Assembly (NCBI RefSeq): GCF_014650175.1
Contig: NZ_BMUL01000019.1
Span: 62,001-126,000 of the forward strand
Length of the DNA: 64,000 bases
Source of the DNA: Streptomyces termitum
GTDB taxonomy: Bacteria > Actinomycetota > Actinomycetes > Streptomycetales > Streptomycetaceae
Reading direction: 5' to 3'
The first letter of the stretch is position 1. Every line of letters begins with the position of its first letter. This document shows positions 56,995-64,000 of this stretch, piece after piece. The notes under the pieces are model-generated. The model saw nothing but the letters and a program-made list of their open reading frames with translations, had not been told where the DNA came from and made no database searches. Position numbers and translations under genes: made by a program.

Positions 56995-57977
56995 AGTGCT
57001 CGCTCCCCCATAAGACCGGCCGCACCCTTGGCGAGCATCTCGTCCGCGAGTTCGCGTCCGAGCGCCGCCGCCTCGTCGTGCGAGGTGGGTACGGGGCCGG
57101 TGGTGGACAGCTGCACCAGCGTGGAACCGTCGGTGGTGCCGACGATGCCGCGCAGGCGCATTTCGGTGACAACCTGCCCGTGACCGGGGCCGTCGGCGAG
57201 GATGTCGGCGAGCGCTCCCACGGGTGCGCTGCAGCCGGCCTCCAGGGCGGCGAGCAGGGATCGCTCGGCGGTCACGGCGGCCCGGGTGACCGGGTCGTCG
57301 AGAGCGGAGAGCGTGGCGACGAGGTCGGTGTTCGACGCCGGGCATTCGACGGCCAGGGCGCCCTGGCCGGGGGCGGGCAGCACGGCGTCGACCGGCAGCG
57401 GGTCGGCGTGGAGGGAGCCGAGGAGCTCCTCGGTGCCGCCGATGCGGTTGAGTCCGGCGGCGGCGAGGACGACGGCGTCGAGTTCGCCGCGGCGGACGTA
57501 GTCGACGCGGGTGTCGACGTTGCCGCGGATGGGCACGCAGGTCAGGTCGAGGCCGTGGCTGCGGGCGTAGGCGTGCAGCTGGGCCATGCGGCGGGGGGAG
57601 CCGGTGCCGACGCGGGCGCCCGCGGGGAGCCGGTCGAGGGTGACGCCCCCGGCGGCGATGAGGACGTCGCGGGGGTCCTCGCGGGGCGGGGTGGCGGCGA
57701 GGACGAGCCCGGGGTGCCGCGCGGTGGGCAGGTCCTTCAGGGAGTGGACGGCGAAGTCGACCTCACCGGCGAGCAGCGCGTCGCGGAGGGCGGCGACGAA
57801 GACGCCGGTGCCGCCGATCTGCGCGAGGTGCTCACGGGAGGTGTCCCCGTACGTGGTGATCTCCACGAGCTCGACGGGCCGTCCGGTCAGCTGCCGGACC
57901 GCGTCGGCCACGTGGCCGGACTGGGCCATGGCGAGCTTGCTGCGCCTGGTCCCGAGCCTCAGTGCCCTCTCGGTCAT
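56991..57977 (-). CDS. hemC: Hydroxymethylbilane synthase (porphobilinogen deaminase)
   Basis: A 328-residue enzyme. ALRLGTRRSKLAMAQ, then EVDFAVHSLKDLP, the dipyrromethane-loop region LEAGCSAPVGA with the cofactor cysteine at about residue 250, and ECPASN. It polymerises four porphobilinogens to hydroxymethylbilane. Its start overlaps the hemA stop (ATGA). Confidence 0.95.
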   Translation of the reverse strand: MTERALRLGTRRSKLAMAQSGHVADAVRQLTGRPVELVEITTYGDTSREHLAQIGGTGVFVAALRDALLAGEVDFAVHSLKDLPTARHPGLVLAATPPREDPRDVLIAAGGVTLDRLPAGARVGTGSPRRMAQLHAYARSHGLDLTCVPIRGNVDTRVDYVRRGELDAVVLAAAGLNRIGGTEELLGSLHADPLPVDAVLPAPGQGALAVECPASNTDLVATLSALDDPVTRAAVTAERSLLAALEAGCSAPVGALADILADGPGHGQVVTEMRLRGIVGTTDGSTLVQLSTTGPVPTSHDEAAALGRELADEMLAKGAAGLMGERAL

Positions 57978-59329
57978 ACTCGCCCTCGGTTCTTGACGTC
58001 GGCGTCATTCAGGTCGGCCCGGGAGACGGACGCCACCGTCTCCGGGTCGAGGTCGAAGAGTGTGCGCAGCGCGTCCGCGTACCCGGCGCCGCCGGGCTCG
58101 CTGGCGAGCTGCTTGACCCGCACGGTCGGCGCGTGCAGGAGCTTGTCGACGACGCGGCGCACGGTCTGGGTGATCTCGGCGCGCTGCTTGTCGTCGAGGC
58201 CGGGGAGGCGGCCTTCGAGGCGGGCGACCTCTCCGGCCACCACGTCGGCGGCCATGGTGCGCAGGGCGACCACGGTGGGGGTGATGTGGGCGGCGCGCTG
58301 GGCGGCGCCGAAGGCGGCGACCTCGTCGGAGACGAGGGTGCGGACCTGGTCCACGTCGGCGGCCATGGGGGCGTCGGCGGAGGCGTCGGCGAGCGATTCG
58401 ATGTCCACGAGCCGGACGCCGGGGAGGCGGTGGGCGGCGGCGTCGATGTCGCGGGGCATGGCGAGGTCGAGGAGGTACCGGGGGGCGGTGCGGTCCCGGT
58501 CGGCGGTCTCGATGTCGTCGGCGGTGAGGACGAGTCCGGTGGCGCCGGTGCAGGAGACGACGATGTCGGCCCGGCCGAGTTCGTCGCCGACGGCAACCAT
58601 TTCGGCGGCGCGCGCGGTGACGCCGGTGCCGCCGGGTTCGCCCAGGATCTCGGCGAGGCGCTCGGCGCGGGCGAGGGTGCGGTTGGCGACGACGATCTCG
58701 GCGACGCCGGCCCGGGCGAGGGTGGCGGCGGCGAGGGAGGACATCGATCCGGCGCCGATGACCAGGGCCTTCTTTCCGGCGGCCCACTGGCCGACGGGGG
58801 CGCCGTCGGCGAGCTGCTCCAGGCCGAAGGTGACGAGGGACTGCCCGGCGCGGTCGATGCCGGTCTCGCTGTGGGCGCGCTTGCCGACCCGCAGGGCCTG
58901 CTGGAAGAGGTCGTTGAGGAGGCGGCCGGCGGTGTGGAGGTCCTGGCCGAGGGCCAGGGCGTCCTTGATCTGGCCGAGGATCTGGCCCTCGCCGACGACC
59001 ATGGAGTCGAGGCCGCAGGCCACCGAGAAGAGGTGGTGGACGGCCCGGTCCTCGTAGTGGACGTACAGGTAGGGGGTGAGCTCCTCCAGGCCGACGCCGC
59101 TGTGCTGGGCGAGGAGCGTGGAGAGTTCGGCGACGCCGGCGTGGAACTTGTCGACGTCGGCGTAGAGCTCGATGCGGTTGCAGGTGGCGAGGACGGTGGC
59201 CTCGGTGGCCGGTTCGGCGGCGAGGCTGTCCTGGAGGAGCTTGGCCTGGGTGTCGGAGGGCAGCGAGGCGCGTTCCAGGAGGGAGACGGGGGCGCTGCGG
59301 TGGCTCAGGCCGACGACGAGGAGGCTCAT
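57974..59329 (-). CDS. hemA: Glutamyl-tRNA reductase HemA
   Basis: A 451-residue enzyme. Catalytic cysteine in TEATVLATCNRIELYADV (about residue 50), VVGEGQILGQIKDAL (about 110), and the NADPH-binding VIGAGSMSSLAAATLARAGVAEIVVANRT. It makes glutamate-1-semialdehyde from glutamyl-tRNA, the first committed step of haem synthesis. Its start overlaps the rex stop (59326-59329, ATGA). Confidence 0.95.
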   Translation of the reverse strand: MSLLVVGLSHRSAPVSLLERASLPSDTQAKLLQDSLAAEPATEATVLATCNRIELYADVDKFHAGVAELSTLLAQHSGVGLEELTPYLYVHYEDRAVHHLFSVACGLDSMVVGEGQILGQIKDALALGQDLHTAGRLLNDLFQQALRVGKRAHSETGIDRAGQSLVTFGLEQLADGAPVGQWAAGKKALVIGAGSMSSLAAATLARAGVAEIVVANRTLARAERLAEILGEPGGTGVTARAAEMVAVGDELGRADIVVSCTGATGLVLTADDIETADRDRTAPRYLLDLAMPRDIDAAAHRLPGVRLVDIESLADASADAPMAADVDQVRTLVSDEVAAFGAAQRAAHITPTVVALRTMAADVVAGEVARLEGRLPGLDDKQRAEITQTVRRVVDKLLHAPTVRVKQLASEPGGAGYADALRTLFDLDPETVASVSRADLNDADVKNRGRV

Positions 59330-60120
59330 GCGGGCATCACCGCGGGGACGTCCCCGTCGGGTCCCTTGCGGCCGCCGTCGGCGGCCGGGGCGGCGGTGGC
59401 GCGGGGGGCGGGCGGCGGTACGGGCGCGGCGGGGCGCGCGGAGTCGGCGCCGGCCTCCTCGCCGGCCTTCCGCTGCTCGTGGAAGGCGAGGATCTGGAGC
59501 TCGATGGAGAGGTCGACCTTGCGCACGTCGACGCCGTCGGGGACGGAGAGGACGGTGGGCGCGAAGTTGAGGATGGAGGTGACGCCGGCGGCGACGAGGC
59601 GGTCGCAGACCTGCTGGGCGACGCCGGCCGGGGTCGCGATGACGCCGATGGAGACGCCGTCCTCGGCGATGATCTTCTCCAGGTCGTCGCTGTGCTGGAC
59701 GGGGATCCCGGCGACCGGGCGGCCGGTCATGGCGGGGTCGGCGTCGATGAGCGCGGCGACGCGGAAGCCCCGGGAGGCGAAGCCGCCGTAGCCGGCGAGC
59801 GCGGCGCCGAGGTTGCCGATGCCGACGATGACGACGGGCCAGTCCTGGGTCAGACCGAGCTCGCGGGAGATCTGGTAGACGAGGTACTCGACGTCGTAGC
59901 CGACACCGCGGGTGCCGTACGAGCCGAGGTAGCTGAAGTCCTTGCGCAGCTTGGCGGAGTTGACGCCGGCCGCGGCCGCGAGCTCCTCGGAGGAGACCGT
60001 GGGTACGGAGCGTTCCGAGAGCGCGGTCAGGGCGCGCAGATACAGCGGAAGGCGGGCGACGGTGGCCTCGGGAATTCCTCGGCTACGGGTCGCCGGTCGG
60101 TGAGTTCGGCCAGTTGCCAC
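59326..60120 (-). CDS. rex: Redox-sensing transcriptional repressor Rex
   Basis: A 264-residue protein. I start at GTG 60120, preceded by GCAGGAG; the frame to 60333 is non-coding. N-terminal winged helix (RLPLYLRALTALSERSVPTVSSEELAAAAGVNSAKLRKDFSYLG) and a Rossmann domain with the dinucleotide motif VVIVGIGNLGAALAGY. Rex responds to the NADH/NAD ratio and represses respiratory and haem genes. A Rex operator lies 76 bases upstream. A proline/alanine-rich tail of about 45 residues extends the C-terminus. Confidence 0.95.
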   Translation of the reverse strand: MATGRTHRPATRSRGIPEATVARLPLYLRALTALSERSVPTVSSEELAAAAGVNSAKLRKDFSYLGSYGTRGVGYDVEYLVYQISRELGLTQDWPVVIVGIGNLGAALAGYGGFASRGFRVAALIDADPAMTGRPVAGIPVQHSDDLEKIIAEDGVSIGVIATPAGVAQQVCDRLVAAGVTSILNFAPTVLSVPDGVDVRKVDLSIELQILAFHEQRKAGEEAGADSARPAAPVPPPAPRATAAPAADGGRKGPDGDVPAVMPA

Positions 60121-60195
60121 GGTGCTCCTGCGGGATGAGCGGGGCTGCAGGCGGCCACACGTCCCAGGACCGCCCCGTCGAATGCAGGCTATGTC

Positions 60196-60215
60196 TTTGT
60201 GAACGCGTGCACAAA
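60196..60215. promoter_or_regulatory. Rex operator (ROP) upstream of rex
   Basis: TTTGTGAACGCGTGCACAAA is the Rex consensus (TTGTGAAnnnnTTCACAA type) with an inverted TTTGTG/CACAAA pair. Published for S. coelicolor: rex-hemACD is autoregulated through such a site. It lies 76 bases before the rex GTG. Confidence 0.9.
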
Positions 60216-60241
60216 GATGGTGTCCGTTTTGTCCGGCCAAA

Positions 60242-60255
60242 GTGACCGGGGTCAC
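60242..60255. promoter_or_regulatory. Second palindrome in the rex upstream region
   Basis: GTGACC-GG-GGTCAC is a perfect 14-bp palindrome 27 bases upstream of the ROP site. Its binding protein is unknown. Confidence 0.35.
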
Positions 60256-60392
60256 GCAACGGGTTCCGGCCGATGTGGAACCGCGCGACGCCACGACGCG
60301 TTGAAAACCCGAAGGGGGCAAAGCCGTACACACTCCTCACGACGTGGCCCCCGAATGCCAACAAAACGTCCACGATGGTAGCCGTCTTTCGG

Positions 60393-60683
60393 TCACACAC
60401 CCAGTTCGCGCCGGAGCCGGTCGGCATCCACCCGCCAGAAGGTGTGCTGCTCGCCGTCGACCAGCACCACCGGGATCTGCTCCCAGTACTCCTTGTACAG
60501 CGCCTCGTCCCGGAGGATGTCCCGCTCCTCCCAGCGCGCCCCGGTCTCCGCGCACACCGCCTCGACCACCGCCCGCGCGTCGTCGCAGAGATGGCACCCC
60601 GGCTTCCCGATCAGGGTCACCGTCCGCGCGGCCGGATCCTTCGCCGCGTCCTTCTTCCTGCCCAGTCCGAACATGCCGCCCAT
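60393..60683 (-). CDS. Glutaredoxin family protein
   Basis: A 96-residue protein with a thioredoxin fold: VTLIGKPGCHLCDDARAVVEAV has a CxxC pair (CHLC), IPVVLVDGEQHTFWRVD a cis-proline-type loop. DUF836/glutaredoxin-like. The start is ambiguous: ATG 60683 or ATG 60674. In the same direction as rex, with a 272-base gap. A redox partner near Rex is consistent with the context. Confidence 0.85.
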   Translation of the reverse strand: MGGMFGLGRKKDAAKDPAARTVTLIGKPGCHLCDDARAVVEAVCAETGARWEERDILRDEALYKEYWEQIPVVLVDGEQHTFWRVDADRLRRELGV

Positions 60684-60764
60684 TGTCCCGCCCCGTCACG
60701 GCGCCGACCCCCACTGTTCACACCGCGGCGTCCTCGCGGGTCGGGCAGGACCGAACAGACTGGC

Positions 60765-60770
60765 TATGCT
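60765..60770 (+). promoter_or_regulatory. -10 box of a leaderless HAD gene
   Basis: TATGCT ends six bases before the ATG at 60777; no ribosome site is seen. Confidence 0.45.
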
Positions 60771-60776
60771 CCAGAC

Positions 60777-61724
60777 ATGGCCGCTCTGGGATGGCTCACC
60801 CCCCGTAGGCGCTCCGCCACCGCGCGCAGCGTCCTGGCAGGCGAGGCCGCCGCGGAGGCGGCGCGCAAGTCCTCGCTCCAGCTGGAACAGGAGAGGGGGG
60901 AGGACTCCGGCGCCGGAACCGCGCCGGAGGAACCGGAGTTCCCCGTCGTCGGCGACGTGCGGGCCGCCGCCTTCTTCGACCTCGACAACACCGTGATGCA
61001 GGGCGCCGCGATCTTCCACTTCGGCCGCGGCCTGTACAAGCGGAAGTTCTTCCAGCGCCGCGAACTCGCCCGCTTCGCCTGGGCGCAGGTCTGGTTCCGG
61101 CTGGCCGGCGTCGAGGACCCGGCCCACATGCAGGAGGCCCGCGACAGCGCGCTCTCCATCGTGCAGGGCCACCGCGTCTCCGAACTGATGTCGATCGGCG
61201 AGGAGATCTACGACGAGTACATGGCCGACCGCATCTGGCCGGGCACCCGCGCCCTGGCCCAGGCCCACCTCGACGCGGGCCAGAAGGTGTGGCTGGTCAC
61301 GGCCGCCCCGGTCGAGACGGCCACGATCATCGCCCGCCGCCTCGGCCTCACCGGCGCCCTGGGCACGGTCGCCGAGTCCGTCGACGGCGTCTACACCGGC
61401 CGACTGGTCGGCGAGCTGCTGCACGGTCCGGCGAAGGCCGAGGCGGTCCGGGCGCTGGCCGCCGCCGAGGGGCTGGACCTGGCCCGCTGCGCCGCCTACA
61501 GCGACTCGCACAACGACATCCCGATGCTCTCGCTCGTCGGCCACCCGTACGCGATCAACCCGGACGCCAAGCTGCGCAAGCACGCCAAGGCCCGGGACTG
61601 GCGGCTGCGCGACTACCGGACCGGCCGCAAGGCCGCGAAGATCGGCATCCCGGCCGCCGCCGGGGTCGGCGCCCTCGCGGGCGGCACCGCCGCCGCGGTC
61701 GCCCTGCACCGCCGCCGCCGCTGA
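60777..61724 (+). CDS. HAD-IB family hydrolase (SerB-like phosphatase)
   Basis: A 315-residue protein. AAFFDLDNTVMQGAAIFHFGRGLYKRK is the HAD motif I (DxDxT variant, DLDNT) at about residue 66, VTAAPVETATIIARRLGL motif II, and AYSDSHNDIPMLSLVGHPYAINPD motif IV. HAD-IB proteins are phosphoserine-phosphatase-like. A C-terminal hydrophobic stretch (IGIPAAAGVGALAGGTAAAVALHRRRR) suggests membrane association. Transcription is probably leaderless. The substrate is unknown; the family is conserved near bldN in streptomycetes as far as I recall. Confidence 0.9.
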   Translation: MAALGWLTPRRRSATARSVLAGEAAAEAARKSSLQLEQERGEDSGAGTAPEEPEFPVVGDVRAAAFFDLDNTVMQGAAIFHFGRGLYKRKFFQRRELARFAWAQVWFRLAGVEDPAHMQEARDSALSIVQGHRVSELMSIGEEIYDEYMADRIWPGTRALAQAHLDAGQKVWLVTAAPVETATIIARRLGLTGALGTVAESVDGVYTGRLVGELLHGPAKAEAVRALAAAEGLDLARCAAYSDSHNDIPMLSLVGHPYAINPDAKLRKHAKARDWRLRDYRTGRKAAKIGIPAAAGVGALAGGTAAAVALHRRRR

Positions 61725-62207
61725 CCGCCCGGGGCCCGCCGCGGCCCCGCCCGGACCACGCCCCGGCCCCCGTACCCGAGTTCCCGCGTGTCCGGGACTC
61801 GCCACGCCCACGCCGATACGTTTCGGCTGCGATCACCTACGACAACCACGGACCAGCGGCCCTCACCCGTCCGTGGTCGAACAGCCGCTCCCACCTCGAC
61901 TCCCGGGCATTCGCACGCCCTTACCCAGGAGCGGCCCGAATCACTCACGGCTCCCGCACATGAGCACAACGCAACGCCGACGCAGTCACACTCGGAAGCC
62001 AAACGATCAAAACCCGGTCACCAACTGCGACGTTATCTATCCGCAAGAGGCAACAGAACCGACGTAATCGATGATTTAGGCAACTCGGTGTAGCGCTGCC
62101 TGTACGAAGCGTTATTCTCCTCAAACGCACAGCGGAACCCTCCCGTCGCCACGACGAGTGAACGGATCCGCACTGCACGTGATGGAAGCTCTGCCTCTGG
62201 GAGTCCC
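61725..62207 (+). other. bldN upstream region, no gene seen
   Basis: No credible ORF lies in these 483 bases; two small frames (61788 and 61873) lack codon bias. The part near 62020-62130 is AT-rich for this genome. TATTCT (62113-62118) could be the -10 of bldN, giving a leader of about 80 bases. AGTG-N10-CACT at 62157-62174 resembles the BldD-box half-site pattern; BldD represses bldN in S. coelicolor, but I cannot confirm this site. Confidence 0.5.
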
Positions 62208-62990
62208 GTGTACCCACACGTCGGGGTTGACGCCTCGGGCCTGGCTACGCTGCGCGCAACGGTCCTCGACCGCTTGCGTGGCTTCGTCCCCACCGCGTAC
62301 GCCGGCCCTGCCTTCGCCTTCACCGCACCGGCACCCGCCGGAGCCTGCTATGCCCTGGCCGACGGCGCCGCCGTGAGCAGACGGAGCGCGCGCGGCAGCG
62401 CCGGAACCTCGACCACCGCACGACGGCCCACCGCCGACAGCGACAGCGCCCGCATGATGGACCTGGTCGAACGGGCCCAGGCGGGCGAGGCCGACGCGTT
62501 CGGCCGGCTGTACGACCAGTACAGCGACACCGTCTACCGCTACATCTACTACCGCGTCGGCGGAAAGGCGACGGCGGAGGACCTCACCAGCGAGACCTTC
62601 CTGCGCGCCCTGCGCCGGATCTCCACCTTCACCTGGCAGGGACGCGACTTCGGCGCCTGGCTCGTCACCATCGCCCGGAACCTGGTCGCCGACCACTTCA
62701 AGTCCAGCCGCTTCCGCCTCGAAGTCACCACCGGCGAGATGCTCGACGCCAACGAGGTCGAGCGCAGCCCCGAGGACTCGGTCCTGGAGTCCCTCTCCAA
62801 CGCCGCGCTCCTCGACGCCGTCCGCCGGCTCAATCCCCAGCAGCAGGAGTGCGTCACCCTCCGCTTCCTCCAGGGCCTCTCGGTCGCCGAGACCGCCCGG
62901 GTCATGGGGAAGAACGAGGGCGCGATCAAGACCCTCCAGTACCGGGCCGTCCGCACCCTGGCCCGGCTCCTGCCCGAAGACACCCGCTGA
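62208..62990 (+). CDS. bldN: ECF sigma factor SigBldN with N-terminal pro-sequence
   Basis: A 260-residue ECF sigma factor read from GTG after a GGGAG. Residues 1-83 are a Gly/Ala-rich extension without sigma homology, matching the cleaved pro-sequence of S. coelicolor BldN. Sigma-70 region 2 starts at about residue 84 (MDLVERAQAGEADAFGRLYDQY, then TAEDLTSETFLRALRRI) and region 4 at about 195 (LNPQQQECVTLRFLQGLSVAETARVMGKNEGAIKTLQYRAVRTLARLL). It directs aerial-hyphae genes such as the chaplins and rodlins. rsbN follows. Confidence 0.95.
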   Translation: MYPHVGVDASGLATLRATVLDRLRGFVPTAYAGPAFAFTAPAPAGACYALADGAAVSRRSARGSAGTSTTARRPTADSDSARMMDLVERAQAGEADAFGRLYDQYSDTVYRYIYYRVGGKATAEDLTSETFLRALRRISTFTWQGRDFGAWLVTIARNLVADHFKSSRFRLEVTTGEMLDANEVERSPEDSVLESLSNAALLDAVRRLNPQQQECVTLRFLQGLSVAETARVMGKNEGAIKTLQYRAVRTLARLLPEDTR

Positions 62991-63382
62991 CCCACCGGCC
63001 CCGCACGGCCGCCGACCGCCGCCACCCCCGCTCCACCCACCCCCCACGCACCACCTCCGGTATCCCCCGATCCGGCCCCGGCCCCTGTCCCCCTCCGGGC
63101 CGCCGCCGGACCCCGACCACCCCCCTCCCACCGTGCCCCTTCCCTCCCCCCACGCCACCACTGCCCGTCCCACATCACAGTTGGTGACGCATCGATGACG
63201 CACTGGTCCGATCATCTTTCGCGCGTAACCCAAGTGCCGCGCCGCTCGTTGTGCGAAATGCAGGCTCCCTGTGGTCACGCCCTGCCCGCAGACACTCACT
63301 CGTTCGTGTGGATCTGCTCAAGGGGTGCAACCTTCCGGACCCCCAGGGGAGTCGACCGTCATGACGAGAGGAGGTGCCGCCA
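62991..63382 (+). other. bldN-rsbN intergenic stretch, C-rich, no gene seen
   Basis: The 392 bases hold no ORF with coding character; the first 190 are C-rich. A candidate SigBldN promoter lies at 63224-63252. The length is unusual for a sigma/anti-sigma pair. Confidence 0.6.
63224..63252 (+). promoter_or_regulatory. Candidate SigBldN-dependent promoter of rsbN
   Basis: CGTAAC (63224-63229) then 17 bases, then CGTTGT (63247-63252). SigBldN promoters that I recall carry CGTAAC at -35 and CGTTG at -10, with 16-17 spacing. The distance to the rsbN GTG is 131 bases. Confidence 0.6.
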
Positions 63383-64000
63383 GTGATCGCGAACGTGCAC
63401 CGGCGGGCGAACGCCTTCGCCCAGGCCCTGGAGGACAGGACGTCCGAGGGCGCGGCCGAACAGCCCGACGCCCCGGCCGATGCCGGCGATCAGGGACGGC
63501 TGCTGGCCTTGGCGAGCGGCCTCGGCGAACTGCCGAAGCCGGAACTGGACCCCGAGGTCAAGGTGGTGCAGCGAGCCCAGCTCGTGGCCGCCATGGAAGC
63601 GATGTTCGCCCAGGGGACCGCGGCAGCGGTCCCCACCGTCCCCGAGCAGCGGACCACACGGGGGGCCCACCGGGCCTCCCCCCTGAGAAAACTCCGCCCC
63701 CGATCCCGCTGGACCAAGGGGCTCGCCGCCGGCGGCCTCACGGTCGGCGTCGCCGCCGGAGCCTTCGGCGGCGTGGCCGCCGCCAGCTCCGACGCCCTCC
63801 CCGGAGACTCGCTCTACGGGCTCAAGCGGGGCATGGAGGACCTCAAGCTCGGCATGGCCGACGACGACGCCGACCGCGGGGGCATCTACCTCGACCAGGC
63901 GTCCACCCGGCTCAGCGAGGCCCGCCGGCTCATGGAGCGCACCCGCGCCGGGGACCTCGACCACGAGGCCCTCGCCGAGATCCGCCGGGCCCTCGGCGGA
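63383..64000 (+). CDS. rsbN: Anti-sigma factor RsbN, 3'-truncated
   Basis: The frame starts at GTG 63383, with GAGGAGG upstream, and runs off the right edge after 206 codons. The first 100 residues contain IANVHRRANAFAQALEDR, an anti-sigma-like helix, followed by a basic stretch and a transmembrane segment (about residues 114-138, GLAAGGLTVGVAAGAFGGVAAAS). The external part begins SSDALPGDSLYGLKRGMEDLKLGMADD, a DUF5667 domain. RsbN is a membrane-anchored inhibitor of SigBldN in the Streptomyces family. The missing part is the rest of the extracytoplasmic domain. Confidence 0.88.
   Translation, partial: MIANVHRRANAFAQALEDRTSEGAAEQPDAPADAGDQGRLLALASGLGELPKPELDPEVKVVQRAQLVAAMEAMFAQGTAAAVPTVPEQRTTRGAHRASPLRKLRPRSRWTKGLAAGGLTVGVAAGAFGGVAAASSDALPGDSLYGLKRGMEDLKLGMADDDADRGGIYLDQASTRLSEARRLMERTRAGDLDHEALAEIRRALGG

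Noticed and set aside
61788..62093. 101-codon frame upstream of bldN
   Set aside because: Composition is Thr/Ser/Arg/His-rich with no ribosome site, and it overlaps the AT-rich regulatory part.
1..64000. tRNA, rRNA or insertion sequence
   Set aside because: I saw no cloverleaf with a CCA-type arm, no rRNA segment and no transposase motif.

Overview
The window is about 64 kb of very GC-rich DNA with strong G/C preference at third codon positions. It is almost certainly Streptomyces chromosome. The evidence is an AfsK-type Ser/Thr kinase with a PQQ-like propeller, the futalosine menaquinone genes, the rex-hemA-hemC-hemD operon with a Rex operator, DUF397/XRE pairs, and the developmental sigma factor gene bldN followed by its anti-sigma gene rsbN, which runs off the right edge. 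I see no insertion sequence, prophage, CRISPR array, rRNA or tRNA gene.

Left part (1-17.7 kb): the end of an enoyl-CoA hydratase gene, two hypothetical genes, afsK, a two-domain VOC protein and a TetR gene. Next comes an acyl-CoA set: a flavin/F420-type nitroreductase-family protein, an acyl-CoA dehydrogenase, a divergent lipid-transfer-type thiolase, a PNPOx-family oxidase and an acyl-CoA ligase behind a TetR gene, with two sets of candidate operators. A DAACS-family symporter follows, preceded by an unannotated 36-codon cysteine-rich leader peptide. After it come two DUF397 genes with an XRE/DUF5753-type regulator, and a divergent three-gene operon ending in an acetyltransferase.

Middle part (17.7-44 kb): a menaquinone (futalosine) cluster with mqnE, UbiX-, UbiA- and UbiD-type genes and an AsnC regulator, then LysR, DMT transporter and flavodoxin-fold genes. 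A two-gene unit of unknown function pairs a P-loop ATPase with a membrane-anchored periplasmic-binding-fold protein. The System II cytochrome c maturation operon (resA-ccdA-resB-ccsB), a deacetylase-like lipoprotein, hemL with a histidine phosphatase, and a set of small regulatory and metabolic genes follow.

Right part (44-64 kb): a short-chain dehydrogenase, rtcB, two DUF3558 lipoproteins, a DUF2637 membrane protein, divergent lysS (class I) and argS with DnaA-box-like sites between them, a DUF1876 gene, hemB, then hemD-hemC-hemA-rex, a glutaredoxin-like gene, a HAD phosphatase, bldN and rsbN. Menaquinone, haem, cytochrome c maturation and the NADH-sensing repressor Rex therefore lie within 42 kb, so the window carries much of the supply line for the respiratory chain.

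The most interesting leads are the cysteine-rich leader peptide upstream of a TcyP-like symporter (a probable cysteine-responsive attenuator), the ATPase/binding-protein pair, a cluster of DnaA-box-like sites between lysS and argS, an 18-unit heptanucleotide array, and a candidate SigBldN promoter in front of rsbN. All functions are read from sequence and memory of protein families; no database search was run.
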